64,000 nucleotides of DNA from Clostridiales bacterium S5-A14a (GTDB lineage Bacteria; Bacillota; Clostridia; Peptostreptococcales; Anaerovoracaceae): contig JRNA01000019.1 of NCBI GenBank assembly GCA_000758905.1, forward strand, positions 21,234-85,233, read 5' to 3'. Positions within the stretch are counted from its first letter, which is position 1, and the number at the start of each line of letters is the position of its first letter. Of this stretch, positions 24,689 through 33,191 are shown piece by piece. The notes beneath the pieces were generated by a model. It was not told the origin of the DNA, made no database searches, and was given only the letters and a program-made list of their open reading frames with translations. The position numbers were made by a program, and so were the translations under genes.

Positions 24689-26788
24689 ATGAAGAATTTT
24701 GGACTATCAAGAGTTATTTCACCTAAGGGCGTACTGCCCGTTGCCGCTTGGGAACTAGACAACTCACCAACAATTGGGGAAGGCGAGGCCTTACTTCACA
24801 TTGATAAGATTCAAATGGAAAAAGAAAGCTTTGGACAAATATGTTCAAGCTGCGGATATGATGTTGTAAAGATAAAATCGAGAATCATCGACATAATCAA
24901 CAAAAGAGGCAAACTCCAAAATCCATACACGAAGACAGGAGGAGTATTCGTCGGAAAGATGATAAATATGGGTAAGAACTACTTGAATTCAGAGGGCTTT
25001 CAGATAGGTGAAAGTGTCTGCTGCGTATGTTCTACCTGCGGCATCCCCATGAAAATCGGAAGCATAGATTCAATTGATTTTACATATGGACAGATAAACT
25101 GCAGTGGATACGCGATTGTATTTGATACAACTCCACTGAGACGTCTTTTGCCGGGAATAAAGGATGAATTCATTCTCACGGCCGTGGATGAGGCCGGAAA
25201 TTTATACGGTTTATACAAAATTGCCAAATCTGAAAAAATACAGTCCGCTATGATCATAGGAAATACTCCGATTGCCACAATGCTTTATGCACAGGCTATG
25301 AGAGAGGCTATGAATGATAATGGGATCGCGGGTAGCATATCAGTTATAATAGATCAGAATTTAACACATTCGGTTCAAAAAGAGACCACGGTTTCGGCAC
25401 TTGAAGGCATCGTGGACGAAATCTATTTTGTTGATCTGGTTAGGCCAATAGAAGCCGTAAAAGAAATGATGGAACTGGACCAGATTTATAAGGGAATTGT
25501 GGACAAGGTCGTGGTAATTGAAGACGTTCTTGGAGCGGAGAGCCTTGCGGTTTCGCTTGTCAAGGAAGGGGGACATGTGTTTTTCTCATCCGCTGGTAAC
25601 CACTATTGGACGGCTGCCGTTGCGACAGAGGGGCTTGGTAAGGAAGTTCATATGCACGTTTTTGACCAATATGTTGAGGAGCATCCCGAGTTCACATTTA
25701 TGATTGTAAAGAAACTAAAGGAAAACATGGAAAAAGCGGGTGAACTCTGGCATGAGATTAAAAAAGATTTTTTGTGGACGATGCTAGATGACGAAACGGA
25801 TGAGACAGGCTTGGGAAGGGTCGGTGAGAAAGGAAATTTTGTTTTTAAAAGCCCTGCAACAAAAAAACTTGTTGATGAGGTGCTAAATATTGCAAAATAC
25901 GACTGCAATGTGATAATCCAGGGTGAAACCGGAGTCGGCAAAGAAAAAATTCTCGAGCTTATACACGAAAATAGCAGTAGGAGGAGCGGACCGTGTATAA
26001 AAATAAATTGTGCGACAATCAACGAAGGACTGGCAGAATCCGAGATTTTTGGTTATGAAGAGGGTACATTTACTGGAGCCAGAAGCGAGGGCAAGCATGG
26101 GTATTTTGAAATGGCGAACAACGGTATTTTGTTCCTCGACGAAATAGGCAGTTTGCCGCTACATCTTCAATCTAAATTGTTGAGAGTGCTTCAGGAGAGT
26201 CAGTTCTACAGGGTGGGAGGTACCAAGCCCGTTAATACGAATGTCAGGGTTGTAGTTGCGAATAATGTGCCGCTAAAGGAACTTGTGGATCATGGAGCAT
26301 TCAGGGAGGACCTTTATTATAGATTGAATATTTGCACGATAGATGTGCCGCCACTTAGGGAGAGGCGTGAAGACATAGTCTGCCTTGCGGAGTTTTTTGT
26401 GAATGACTGGTCTAAGAAATATTCGATTCACAAGGAGATTGAGTCCCATGCTCTGAGAGCCTTGTTTTATTATTCGTGGCCAGGAAATGTCAGAGAACTT
26501 GAAAATGTTATGCACAGACTCGTGATTAAGAGCAAGGGGGATATCATAACAAAACTTGATGTAGATCAATTAATCCACGCAGAGGGCGGGAAGACGGGGT
26601 TTCCACAGCTTAGGAAATCAAATGGAGGACTTGATTATTCTTTTGATTTCCACGAATTTATGGATGCACAGGAAAAAGAAATCATTGCCTATGCAATGGA
26701 GCAAGCGGGTTCTACAAGAAAGGCGGCAAGTCTACTGGGTCTTCCTCAGACCACTTTTGCGAGAAAGAAATTGAAGCATGGGCTCTGA
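24689..26788 (+). CDS. Sigma-54 activator with diaminohexanoate dehydrogenase-like sensor
   Basis: A 699-residue three-part enhancer-binding protein. Residues 1 to about 345 resemble L-erythro-3,5-diaminohexanoate dehydrogenase (Kdd) of lysine fermentation: RVISPKGVLPVAAW at the start, then RGKLQNPYTKTGG. The place of the Rossmann glycine motif reads MIIGNTPIATMLYA, lacking the GxxGxxG pattern, so it may bind a ligand without catalysis. Residues about 390-620 are the AAA+ domain: Walker A GETGVGKE at 412, the sigma-54 contact loop as GTFTGA (usual GAFTGA) at 459, and Walker B LFLDEIG near 482. The C-terminus (EQAGSTRKAASLLGLPQTTF) is a Fis-type helix-turn-helix. The sensor assignment is from memory of Kdd sequences; the rest is certain. 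Confidence 0.85.
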   Translation: MKNFGLSRVISPKGVLPVAAWELDNSPTIGEGEALLHIDKIQMEKESFGQICSSCGYDVVKIKSRIIDIINKRGKLQNPYTKTGGVFVGKMINMGKNYLNSEGFQIGESVCCVCSTCGIPMKIGSIDSIDFTYGQINCSGYAIVFDTTPLRRLLPGIKDEFILTAVDEAGNLYGLYKIAKSEKIQSAMIIGNTPIATMLYAQAMREAMNDNGIAGSISVIIDQNLTHSVQKETTVSALEGIVDEIYFVDLVRPIEAVKEMMELDQIYKGIVDKVVVIEDVLGAESLAVSLVKEGGHVFFSSAGNHYWTAAVATEGLGKEVHMHVFDQYVEEHPEFTFMIVKKLKENMEKAGELWHEIKKDFLWTMLDDETDETGLGRVGEKGNFVFKSPATKKLVDEVLNIAKYDCNVIIQGETGVGKEKILELIHENSSRRSGPCIKINCATINEGLAESEIFGYEEGTFTGARSEGKHGYFEMANNGILFLDEIGSLPLHLQSKLLRVLQESQFYRVGGTKPVNTNVRVVVANNVPLKELVDHGAFREDLYYRLNICTIDVPPLRERREDIVCLAEFFVNDWSKKYSIHKEIESHALRALFYYSWPGNVRELENVMHRLVIKSKGDIITKLDVDQLIHAEGGKTGFPQLRKSNGGLDYSFDFHEFMDAQEKEIIAYAMEQAGSTRKAASLLGLPQTTFARKKLKHGL

Positions 26789-26808
26789 TATAATTGCAAT
26801 AAATAATA

Positions 26809-26837
26809 TTCACTTTCGGGCCTTGATGAGTTATAAT
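26809..26837 (+). promoter_or_regulatory. Possible promoter of dsdA
   Basis: TTCACT, a 17-base spacer and TATAAT. The following leader (26838-26946) contains two small hairpins: TAGCAG/CTGCTA at 26854-26870 and ATGTCA/TGACAT at about 26888-26909. Confidence 0.4.
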
Positions 26838-26946
26838 TTAAATTAGGTATAGGTAGCAGGAATTCTGCTAATAAAAGCATTGAAATTATGTCAATTTTCT
26901 TAATGACATGTTTCTACCTTTTGGGGAGATCTTTGGGGAGGTTTTC

Positions 26947-28290
26947 ATGCAGGAAGAGAAAAAAATAGATGCTGTAGAGTGTTTTGTCGAGGATATATCA
27001 AAAGCAAGAGAGATATTTTGGATCAATCCTGCAGTTCAAGCAGCCAAAGGCGGTTGTAGGAAATATGTATCAGACGGTGCGCAAAGTGATAATATTAGCC
27101 GTAAAGATATTGATGAGGCAGAAGCGAGGCTTATAAGATTCGCCCCATATATAGAGCGCGTTTTTCCGGAAACGGAGTCTCAAGGCGGTATTATTGAATC
27201 ACCTCTTGCTAAAATCCCTAAGATGAAAAGTTATCTTGAATCTCATGGTGACAAAATATTCGGTGATCTTTTTCTAAAGTGCGACAGTCATCTGCCAATT
27301 TCCGGGTCTGTTAAGGCTAGGGGCGGAATTTATGAAGTGTTGAAATATGCGGAAGAACTTGCGGTCGCAGAAGGAATTTTGACGTATGAGGATGATTATA
27401 GCGTGCTGGCCGAAGACAGATTCAAAGAATTTTTCTCAGGCTACAGTGTCGCAGTCGGTTCTACCGGAAACCTCGGGATGTCTATTGGAATTATAAGTGC
27501 GAAATTGGGCTTTAAAGTTGATGTTCACATGTCTCATGATGCCAAAGAGTGGAAGAAGGAAGTCCTCAGGAAGGCTGGCGTGAACGTATGCGAATATTCG
27601 GGAGATTATGAGAAGGCCGTTGCTGAAGGAAGAAAACTTGCGATGGCCGATCCTAGGTGTCACTTTGTCGATGATGAAAATTCAATAGATTTATTCCTCG
27701 GATATGCGGTTGCAGGAAGGCGATTGGCAAGACAACTTGCAGAACAAAATATTCCTGTCTCAGAGGGGAATCATCTATATGTATATATCCCATGCGGAGT
27801 GGGTGGTGCACCAGGCGGAATAGCATTTGGACTAAAAGATGAATTTGGAGATAATGTGCATATCTATTTTGCAGAGCCTGTTCAGGCTCCTGCAATGACA
27901 TTGGGCTTAATCACAGGTAAGTTTGAGAAGATTTCTGCAACTGACGTAGGACTTTCTGGACTTACTGAGGCAGATGGGCTAGCAGTATCAAGACCTTCGG
28001 CCCTCGTTTCGCCGATAATGCAGAGAATGCTTGATGGCTGCTTTACTGTTAAGGATGAAAGGCTCTATCCTTATTTGGCTAATCTAGGTGAAATCGAAAA
28101 TATTTGGATTGAGCCGTCTGCATGCGCAGCATTCCCAGGACCTGGGCTAGTGTCAGTAAATGTAATAAATGGCAAAAAAAAGCATTGTCACCCAACTCAC
28201 ATTGTTTGGGCGACTGGTGGAAATGCAGTCCCTGAAAATATAATGCGAGAATATTGTAAAAAGAGTAGAGATGTTAAGGAGACAAATTGA
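26947..28290 (+). CDS. dsdA: D-serine ammonia-lyase
   Basis: A PLP enzyme that deaminates D-serine to pyruvate and ammonia. The start is the ATG at 26947, with GGGGAGG 6 bases upstream, giving 447 residues, the DsdA length; an earlier in-frame ATG (26908) lacks a ribosome site. Family marks are the PLP lysine in SGSVKARGGIYEVL, the substrate loop GSTGNLGMSIGI, AKLGFKVDVHMSHDAKEWKKE, and the phosphate-binding PCGVGGAPGG. Its stop overlaps the TTG start of the next gene, so the block dsdA to murB is translated as one operon. Pyruvate produced would feed PFOR. Confidence 0.93.
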   Translation: MQEEKKIDAVECFVEDISKAREIFWINPAVQAAKGGCRKYVSDGAQSDNISRKDIDEAEARLIRFAPYIERVFPETESQGGIIESPLAKIPKMKSYLESHGDKIFGDLFLKCDSHLPISGSVKARGGIYEVLKYAEELAVAEGILTYEDDYSVLAEDRFKEFFSGYSVAVGSTGNLGMSIGIISAKLGFKVDVHMSHDAKEWKKEVLRKAGVNVCEYSGDYEKAVAEGRKLAMADPRCHFVDDENSIDLFLGYAVAGRRLARQLAEQNIPVSEGNHLYVYIPCGVGGAPGGIAFGLKDEFGDNVHIYFAEPVQAPAMTLGLITGKFEKISATDVGLSGLTEADGLAVSRPSALVSPIMQRMLDGCFTVKDERLYPYLANLGEIENIWIEPSACAAFPGPGLVSVNVINGKKKHCHPTHIVWATGGNAVPENIMREYCKKSRDVKETN

Positions 28291-29522
28291 GAAATAGATT
28301 TAAGAACAAATATTTTCGACTATGGCTTACACTTATTTTGGTCGGAATTGCACTGATAACATTTCACTATGTGATTTCCAATATGGGGGATATATCTGGA
28401 GCTATCAATACGATAGGAGACATTTTATTCCCATTCCTGTTTGGTGGCGTTTTGGCCTATCTTTTGTGTCCTGTCTATAACTTTACAGTCAAGTTCACAT
28501 ACCACCGCAGTGCTCCAATGTTCAAAAAAAATCGACAAGCCTTGAATTTCGCGAGGCTCATAGGTTCAATTGCCTCAATCCTAATACTCTTCCTTGTCGT
28601 AGGCGGTGTTTTATGGATGATAATTCCGGAACTGATAAGGAGTATAACAAACATTATTGAGTCTGCACCTACAAATTTGAACAAAATAAGGACGCTGATA
28701 GAGATGGAACTCAGCAAGGGGTCGCTGTCTTTTGCTGAGCATTCGATACGCGATGCACTCAACCAACTGCAGTATAAGGTGGTGAAATGGTCAAAAGAGG
28801 GCATTGTTGATAGCCTCGATATCTATATCCAGAAAATAACTGAGGGTGTATTATTTACATTCAGGACAATTCTTAAGGTTCTGGTATCCATAATCGTTGC
28901 AGTTTACCTGCTTAATGGCAAAGAAGTCTTTCTTGCACAATCAAAGAAAATTATTATCGCTAAGTTCTCTGAGGAAAATAGAAACAAAATTTTCGACTTT
29001 TTCACTTTTACAAACAAGACCTTTGGCGGTTTTATCAATGGCAAAATCATCGACTCCATCATAATCGGTATATTGACATATATAACTATGAATATAATAG
29101 GATTACCATATCCTCTACTCATAAGTGCAATCATCGGTATCACAAATATCATTCCGTTTTTTGGCCCATTTATAGGTGCAATTCCGAGTGCGATTATAAT
29201 CTTGACTGTTGATCCTCTGCAGGCAGTGTATTTTGCACTTATGATACTAGTCATTCAACAGCTGGACGGCAATGTGATCGGCCCAAAGATTCTAGGAGGT
29301 ACTGTTGGACTTCCAAGTTTCTGGATAATGTTTGCGATTGTCATAGGCGGTGGATTGTTTGGATTCATCGGTATGGTGCTGGGTGTTCCAGTGTTTGCAA
29401 TCATCTATTACTATTTCAAAAGACATATTGAAGTTAAACTTGAAGAGAAAAACATGCCTTCTGACACCAAGGCATATCAAAAATATGATAAGTACGATAT
29501 CAAGAGGGAAGAAATTTTATGA
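28287..29522 (+). CDS. AI-2E family transporter (YtvI-like)
   Basis: 411 residues. The family pattern is clear: hydrophobic segments near 13-31, 39-60 and 91-115, a soluble helical region to about 195, then the segments with FGGFINGKIIDSIIIGILTY and PFFGPFIGAIPSA, the AI-2E family signature. Substrate unknown; some relatives are Na+/H+ antiporters. It starts at TTG overlapping the dsdA stop, with AAGGAG 6 bases upstream, and its own stop overlaps the murB ATG (ATGA). Confidence 0.85.
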   Translation: MRNRFKNKYFRLWLTLILVGIALITFHYVISNMGDISGAINTIGDILFPFLFGGVLAYLLCPVYNFTVKFTYHRSAPMFKKNRQALNFARLIGSIASILILFLVVGGVLWMIIPELIRSITNIIESAPTNLNKIRTLIEMELSKGSLSFAEHSIRDALNQLQYKVVKWSKEGIVDSLDIYIQKITEGVLFTFRTILKVLVSIIVAVYLLNGKEVFLAQSKKIIIAKFSEENRNKIFDFFTFTNKTFGGFINGKIIDSIIIGILTYITMNIIGLPYPLLISAIIGITNIIPFFGPFIGAIPSAIIILTVDPLQAVYFALMILVIQQLDGNVIGPKILGGTVGLPSFWIMFAIVIGGGLFGFIGMVLGVPVFAIIYYYFKRHIEVKLEEKNMPSDTKAYQKYDKYDIKREEIL

Positions 29523-30382
29523 AAATTCTAGAAAATTGCAATATGGCCGAATTTACGTCTTTCAAAGCTGGTGGAAACTGCGAACGCCTCTTGATTGTCG
29601 AGTCTAACCAAGAGTTGGCGCAGGCGCTTACTGAAATTTCCAAGAGCGGCAAGAAACATATTTTGTTGGGTAACGGAAGCAATACCTTATTTGCAGATGG
29701 AATGTACGATGGCACTGTTATCAAGCTTGGAGAGGGCTTCAACAAAATATCTGTCTCCGGTGAGAATATTTCTGCGGGAGGTGCGGTTCTACTATCTAAG
29801 GTTGCTCGTGAGGCCATGAACTTTGGTCTGGGGGGACTTGAAACACTGAGTGGTATTCCTGGAAGCATCGGCGGTGCTTTGTTTATGAATGCAGGCGCAT
29901 ATGGTGGCGAGATGAGCCATGTTGTGAGTAGAGCCTATGTCATGAAAAGCGATGGCAGTGAGTCGTACTGGATATCAAAGAACGATATGGAATTGGGATA
30001 TAGGACAAGCAGATTCAAAAATAGTCAGGAAATCATTCTTGAGGTTGAATTTAAATTAGAGAAAAAGCCAAAGCCAGAAATTAAGAGTTTAATGGATGAA
30101 TATACTGAGAGAAGAAATAGCAAACAACCGCTGACTCTGCCTAGCTGCGGGAGCTTTTTTAAAAGACCTGCAGGGCATTTTGCTGGTGCATTGATACAAA
30201 ATTCTGGACTTGCAGGATATAGCATTGGTGGAGCTCAGGTTTCTGAAAAACATTGTGGATTCTTGGTGAACAAAGGAGGAGCGACTGCGACGGATGTGCT
30301 CGCACTTAAGGATTTGGTACAGAAAACTGTAAAAGAAAAATTTGAAGTTGACCTTGAGCCTGAGGTAAGGATTATTCTTTAG
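29519..30382 (+). CDS. murB: UDP-N-acetylenolpyruvoylglucosamine reductase
   Basis: 287 residues, type II MurB. It reduces the enolpyruvyl group to form UDP-MurNAc in peptidoglycan synthesis. FAD-binding marks: LLGNGSNTLFADG and SGIPGSIGGALFMNAGAYGG. The catalytic serine lies in CGSFFKRP, and a C-terminal Glu in EPEVRIIL. It overlaps the upstream AI-2E gene by four bases and is followed 19 bases later by the PHP gene, the usual clostridial neighbourhood. Confidence 0.96.
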   Translation: MKILENCNMAEFTSFKAGGNCERLLIVESNQELAQALTEISKSGKKHILLGNGSNTLFADGMYDGTVIKLGEGFNKISVSGENISAGGAVLLSKVAREAMNFGLGGLETLSGIPGSIGGALFMNAGAYGGEMSHVVSRAYVMKSDGSESYWISKNDMELGYRTSRFKNSQEIILEVEFKLEKKPKPEIKSLMDEYTERRNSKQPLTLPSCGSFFKRPAGHFAGALIQNSGLAGYSIGGAQVSEKHCGFLVNKGGATATDVLALKDLVQKTVKEKFEVDLEPEVRIIL

Positions 30383-30401
30383 TTTGATTAAAGGTTAAGA
30401 A

Positions 30402-31154
30402 ATGAACATTTACGAAAAAAATGGCAAAAAGTATAGGATGATTTGGGATTATCATACCCATACTGTTTTTTCTCATGGCATAGGAACGATAGAAGATAAT
30501 GTTAAGGTTGCAATTGAAAAAGGTCTTTCTTCTATTGCGATATCAGATCACGGGCCTGGACACCTAACATACGGTGTTAAGCGAAAAGATTTTCCTGTTA
30601 TGAGACAGATCATAGAAGAACTTAATAAAAAATACAATGAGATAACTGTATTCATGAGCGTTGAAGCAAATATTGTCAACTCCAGAAATAATCTAGATGT
30701 GACAAAATCTGAAGTGGGTTTGTTTGATTTTATCCACGCTGGTTACCACTTTGGAGTGCGGAATGGATACATGGTAAGAAACTGGCTATGGTATCATGGA
30801 CTTGGAAAAATTTTTGAAAATTTCTTAAAGAAGAAAAACACGGAGATGATGGTAGCAGCTATTAGGAAAAACAAAATCATGATACTGACTCATCCCGGAG
30901 ATAAGGCGCCAATTGATCTAAAGCAGGTTGCAGAGGCTTGTGAGGAAACCGGTACGCTTATGGAAATTAATCCGTGGCATGGACATTTAACGGTTGACGA
31001 ACTAGTATTTTGTTCTAAATATGACGTTAAATTTGTTATAAGCAGCGATGCTCATAAACCTGAGAATGTGGGAAGTTTCGAGCGGGGGCTTGACATGGCC
31101 ATGGAGGCAGGCATTGGGATTGATAGAATTGTTAACGTTGAGGAAGTATTATAG
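30402..31154 (+). CDS. PHP-domain metal-dependent phosphoesterase
   Basis: 250 residues. PHP ligands in order: DYHTHTVFSHG near residue 16, AISDHGPGH near 50, Glu in MSVEANI, TTHPGD-like LTHPGD near 166, and ISSDAHKPENVG near 215. This is the cluster that binds three metals in histidinol-phosphatase-like PHP proteins. It lies between murB and rapZ, as in many Clostridia, but no substrate is proven for that conserved gene. Intact and of normal length. Confidence 0.88.
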   Translation: MNIYEKNGKKYRMIWDYHTHTVFSHGIGTIEDNVKVAIEKGLSSIAISDHGPGHLTYGVKRKDFPVMRQIIEELNKKYNEITVFMSVEANIVNSRNNLDVTKSEVGLFDFIHAGYHFGVRNGYMVRNWLWYHGLGKIFENFLKKKNTEMMVAAIRKNKIMILTHPGDKAPIDLKQVAEACEETGTLMEINPWHGHLTVDELVFCSKYDVKFVISSDAHKPENVGSFERGLDMAMEAGIGIDRIVNVEEVL

Positions 31155-31217
31155 TAGAACAAAGAAATATTAGGATTGAATAAAGGAATTTGTTTGGGGT
31201 AGTTCAGAGGAAGTAAT

Positions 31218-32084
31218 ATGGAGAAACTGTCGATATTTTTGGTAACGGGCCTTTCGGGGGCAGGCAAAACTGTTGTAGCAGACTGGTTTGAAGATAAGGG
31301 GTTTTATTGTGTTGACAACATGCCGCCGTCGCTTATTGATAGTTTTGTGGAACTTTCAAAGAGCTCTGCGCATATAGACCGGATTGCTATAATTATAGAC
31401 GTCCGTGGCGGAGAGTTTTTTGACGATTTGTCTTCGGCACTTGATAGACTGAAAAATGATCTGAATGTTGATCTTAAAATTCTTTTTGTCGAAGCCAGTG
31501 ATAAGGCACTTATGAGGCGATATAATGAGTCTAGGAGGAATCATCCTCTCTTTGTGGGGACATCTGGTGCTACAGACTCGAATGTTATAGGGAAGGAACG
31601 CGAACTACTTGCGGGAATAAGAAAAAGAGCCGATTATGTCGTTGATACTACGGGGCTTAGCGTGGCGCACCTCAACAATATGCTCGACAAAACATTTAGG
31701 GATGATGTGCCGAGTGTGCCTTTTACGATCAATATTCAGTCCTTTGGCTACAAAAGAGGGCTGCCTGAAACGGCAGATGTGGTAGTTGATATGCGATTTA
31801 TTCCTAATCCATTTTATGTTAAGAGTCTGAAAAAGTTGACTGGAAGAAACAAAAAAGTTCAGGATTATGTGCTGAGGCAGCAGATTACTAGGCTGTTTAT
31901 CGATGGTTTTTCTAGGCTAATTAAGAGTCTTGTGCCGCATTATCAAAATGAGGGGAAGAAGCATTTGAATATTGCATTTGGATGTACAGGTGGTCAACAC
32001 AGATCAGTTGCGCTTGCTGAGGAGTTTGAAAAGATTTTCTCAAGTGCAGGATATTTGGTTACGATAGAACATAGAGATTTGTAA
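31218..32084 (+). CDS. rapZ: RapZ/YvcJ nucleotide-binding RNase adapter protein
   Basis: 288 residues. Walker A TGLSGAGKTVVADWFED is at the N-terminus, and the GYCVDNMPP-like FYCVDNMPPSLI follows. The C-terminal domain ends with IAFGCTGGQHRSVALAEEF, the diagnostic RapZ motif. In Gram-negatives it binds sRNA and the sensor of GlcN6P; in Firmicutes the YvcJ form is linked to cell-wall metabolism and competence. Start ATG 31218 follows AGAGGAAG. The usual next gene, yvcK, is missing. Confidence 0.94.
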   Translation: MEKLSIFLVTGLSGAGKTVVADWFEDKGFYCVDNMPPSLIDSFVELSKSSAHIDRIAIIIDVRGGEFFDDLSSALDRLKNDLNVDLKILFVEASDKALMRRYNESRRNHPLFVGTSGATDSNVIGKERELLAGIRKRADYVVDTTGLSVAHLNNMLDKTFRDDVPSVPFTINIQSFGYKRGLPETADVVVDMRFIPNPFYVKSLKKLTGRNKKVQDYVLRQQITRLFIDGFSRLIKSLVPHYQNEGKKHLNIAFGCTGGQHRSVALAEEFEKIFSSAGYLVTIEHRDL

Positions 32085-32109
32085 TAGTTTTTATAGTATG
32101 AACAGATAC

Positions 32110-32138
32110 TTGAAGAAAAGTTTTAAAAATGATACAAT
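32110..32138 (+). promoter_or_regulatory. SigmaA promoter of kce
   Basis: TTGAAG, 17 bases, TACAAT. It implies a leader of about 145 bases, with no riboswitch I recognise. It shows kce is not simply part of the rapZ transcript. Confidence 0.6.
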
Positions 32139-32289
32139 ATTAACTATCATAAGATAAGCCTTTTGATAAGTTTATTATTTAAATTTTAAGGGCTGCAGTC
32201 TTAATTGAAATGGACATAATAAAACGCCTGAGTTCAGAAATCGGGAGTTTAGTGATGTTACTTTTATTTTTTTATGATAAGGAGAAGAT

Positions 32290-33123
32290 ATGGAAAAATT
32301 AATTATCAGTTCATGTATCTGCGGTGCAGAGGTAACTAAGGAGCAGAATCCTGCAGTACCTTACACAGTTGAAGAAATTGTAAGAGAAGCTAAATCGGCT
32401 TATGATGCTGGCGCTGCTGTAATTCACCTACACGTTAGATGGGATGATGGAACACCAACTCAGGCTACTGAAAGATTCCAGGAATGTATGGATGCTATTT
32501 ATGAAGTATGCCCTGACGTAATTATCCAACCTTCAACAGGTGGAGCAGTTGGAATGACTGACCTTGAGAGACTTGCATCTACAGATGTAGTTCCAACACC
32601 AGAATTTGCAACACTTGACTGTGGTACATGCAACTTCGGCGGAGACGAGATCTTTGTAAACACTGATGATACAATTGTAAACTTCGCAAAAATCATGAAT
32701 GAAAAGGGTATTAAGCCTGAACTCGAAGTTTTCGAAAAAGGTATGGTTGACACAGCTCTTAAATTCCACAAGAAGGGGTTCATCAAGGATCCTATGCACT
32801 TTGACTTTGTGCTCGGAGTTACAATGACAGCAACTATCCGTGACCTAGTATTCATGGTAGGTTCGCTTCCTCCAGGATGCACTTGGACTGCTACAGGACT
32901 TGGAAGAAACTGCTGGTCAATCGCAGCAGCTACAATTGCTATGGGCGGACACGTTCGTGTTGGATTTGAAGATCACCTATACATCGAAAAAGGCGTTCTT
33001 GCAGAGTCTAATGGACAGCTAGTTGCCAAAGCTGTTGAACTTGCTAAGATCATGGGAAGAGAAATTGCTACTCCAGATGAAGCAAGAGAAATCCTTGGAA
33101 TCCCACCAAGAAAGAACAAATAG
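32290..33123 (+). CDS. kce: 3-keto-5-aminohexanoate cleavage enzyme (BKACE family)
   Basis: 277 residues of the beta-keto acid cleavage (DUF849) family. The lysine-fermentation member converts 3-keto-5-aminohexanoate and acetyl-CoA to 3-aminobutyryl-CoA and acetoacetate. Visible marks: AAVIHLHVRWDDG with the zinc histidines, QPSTGGAVGM, PEFATLDCGTCNFG, a Glu in ELEVFEKGMVD, and GGHVRVGFEDHLYIEKG near the C-terminus with a further zinc ligand. This pattern matches my memory of biochemically proven Kce more than other BKACE subgroups. No other lysine-fermentation enzyme gene lies in the window. Codon use is strongly biased, as in highly expressed genes. Confidence 0.85.
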   Translation: MEKLIISSCICGAEVTKEQNPAVPYTVEEIVREAKSAYDAGAAVIHLHVRWDDGTPTQATERFQECMDAIYEVCPDVIIQPSTGGAVGMTDLERLASTDVVPTPEFATLDCGTCNFGGDEIFVNTDDTIVNFAKIMNEKGIKPELEVFEKGMVDTALKFHKKGFIKDPMHFDFVLGVTMTATIRDLVFMVGSLPPGCTWTATGLGRNCWSIAAATIAMGGHVRVGFEDHLYIEKGVLAESNGQLVAKAVELAKIMGREIATPDEAREILGIPPRKNK

Positions 33124-33191
33124 TTTATACTTTAAACTCAATTTCCAATGAGTTTAAGTCAAAACGAAATTTGTAAAAAGGGAGAAAGTCT

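Noticed and set aside
24547..24762. Reverse-strand frame at the start of the sigma-54 regulator
   Set aside because: It covers the regulator's promoter and start codon, has no ribosome site and encodes nothing recognisable.
32139..32289. Lysine riboswitch before kce
   Set aside because: The leader is too short and lacks the conserved core I would expect; no other known class was recognised.
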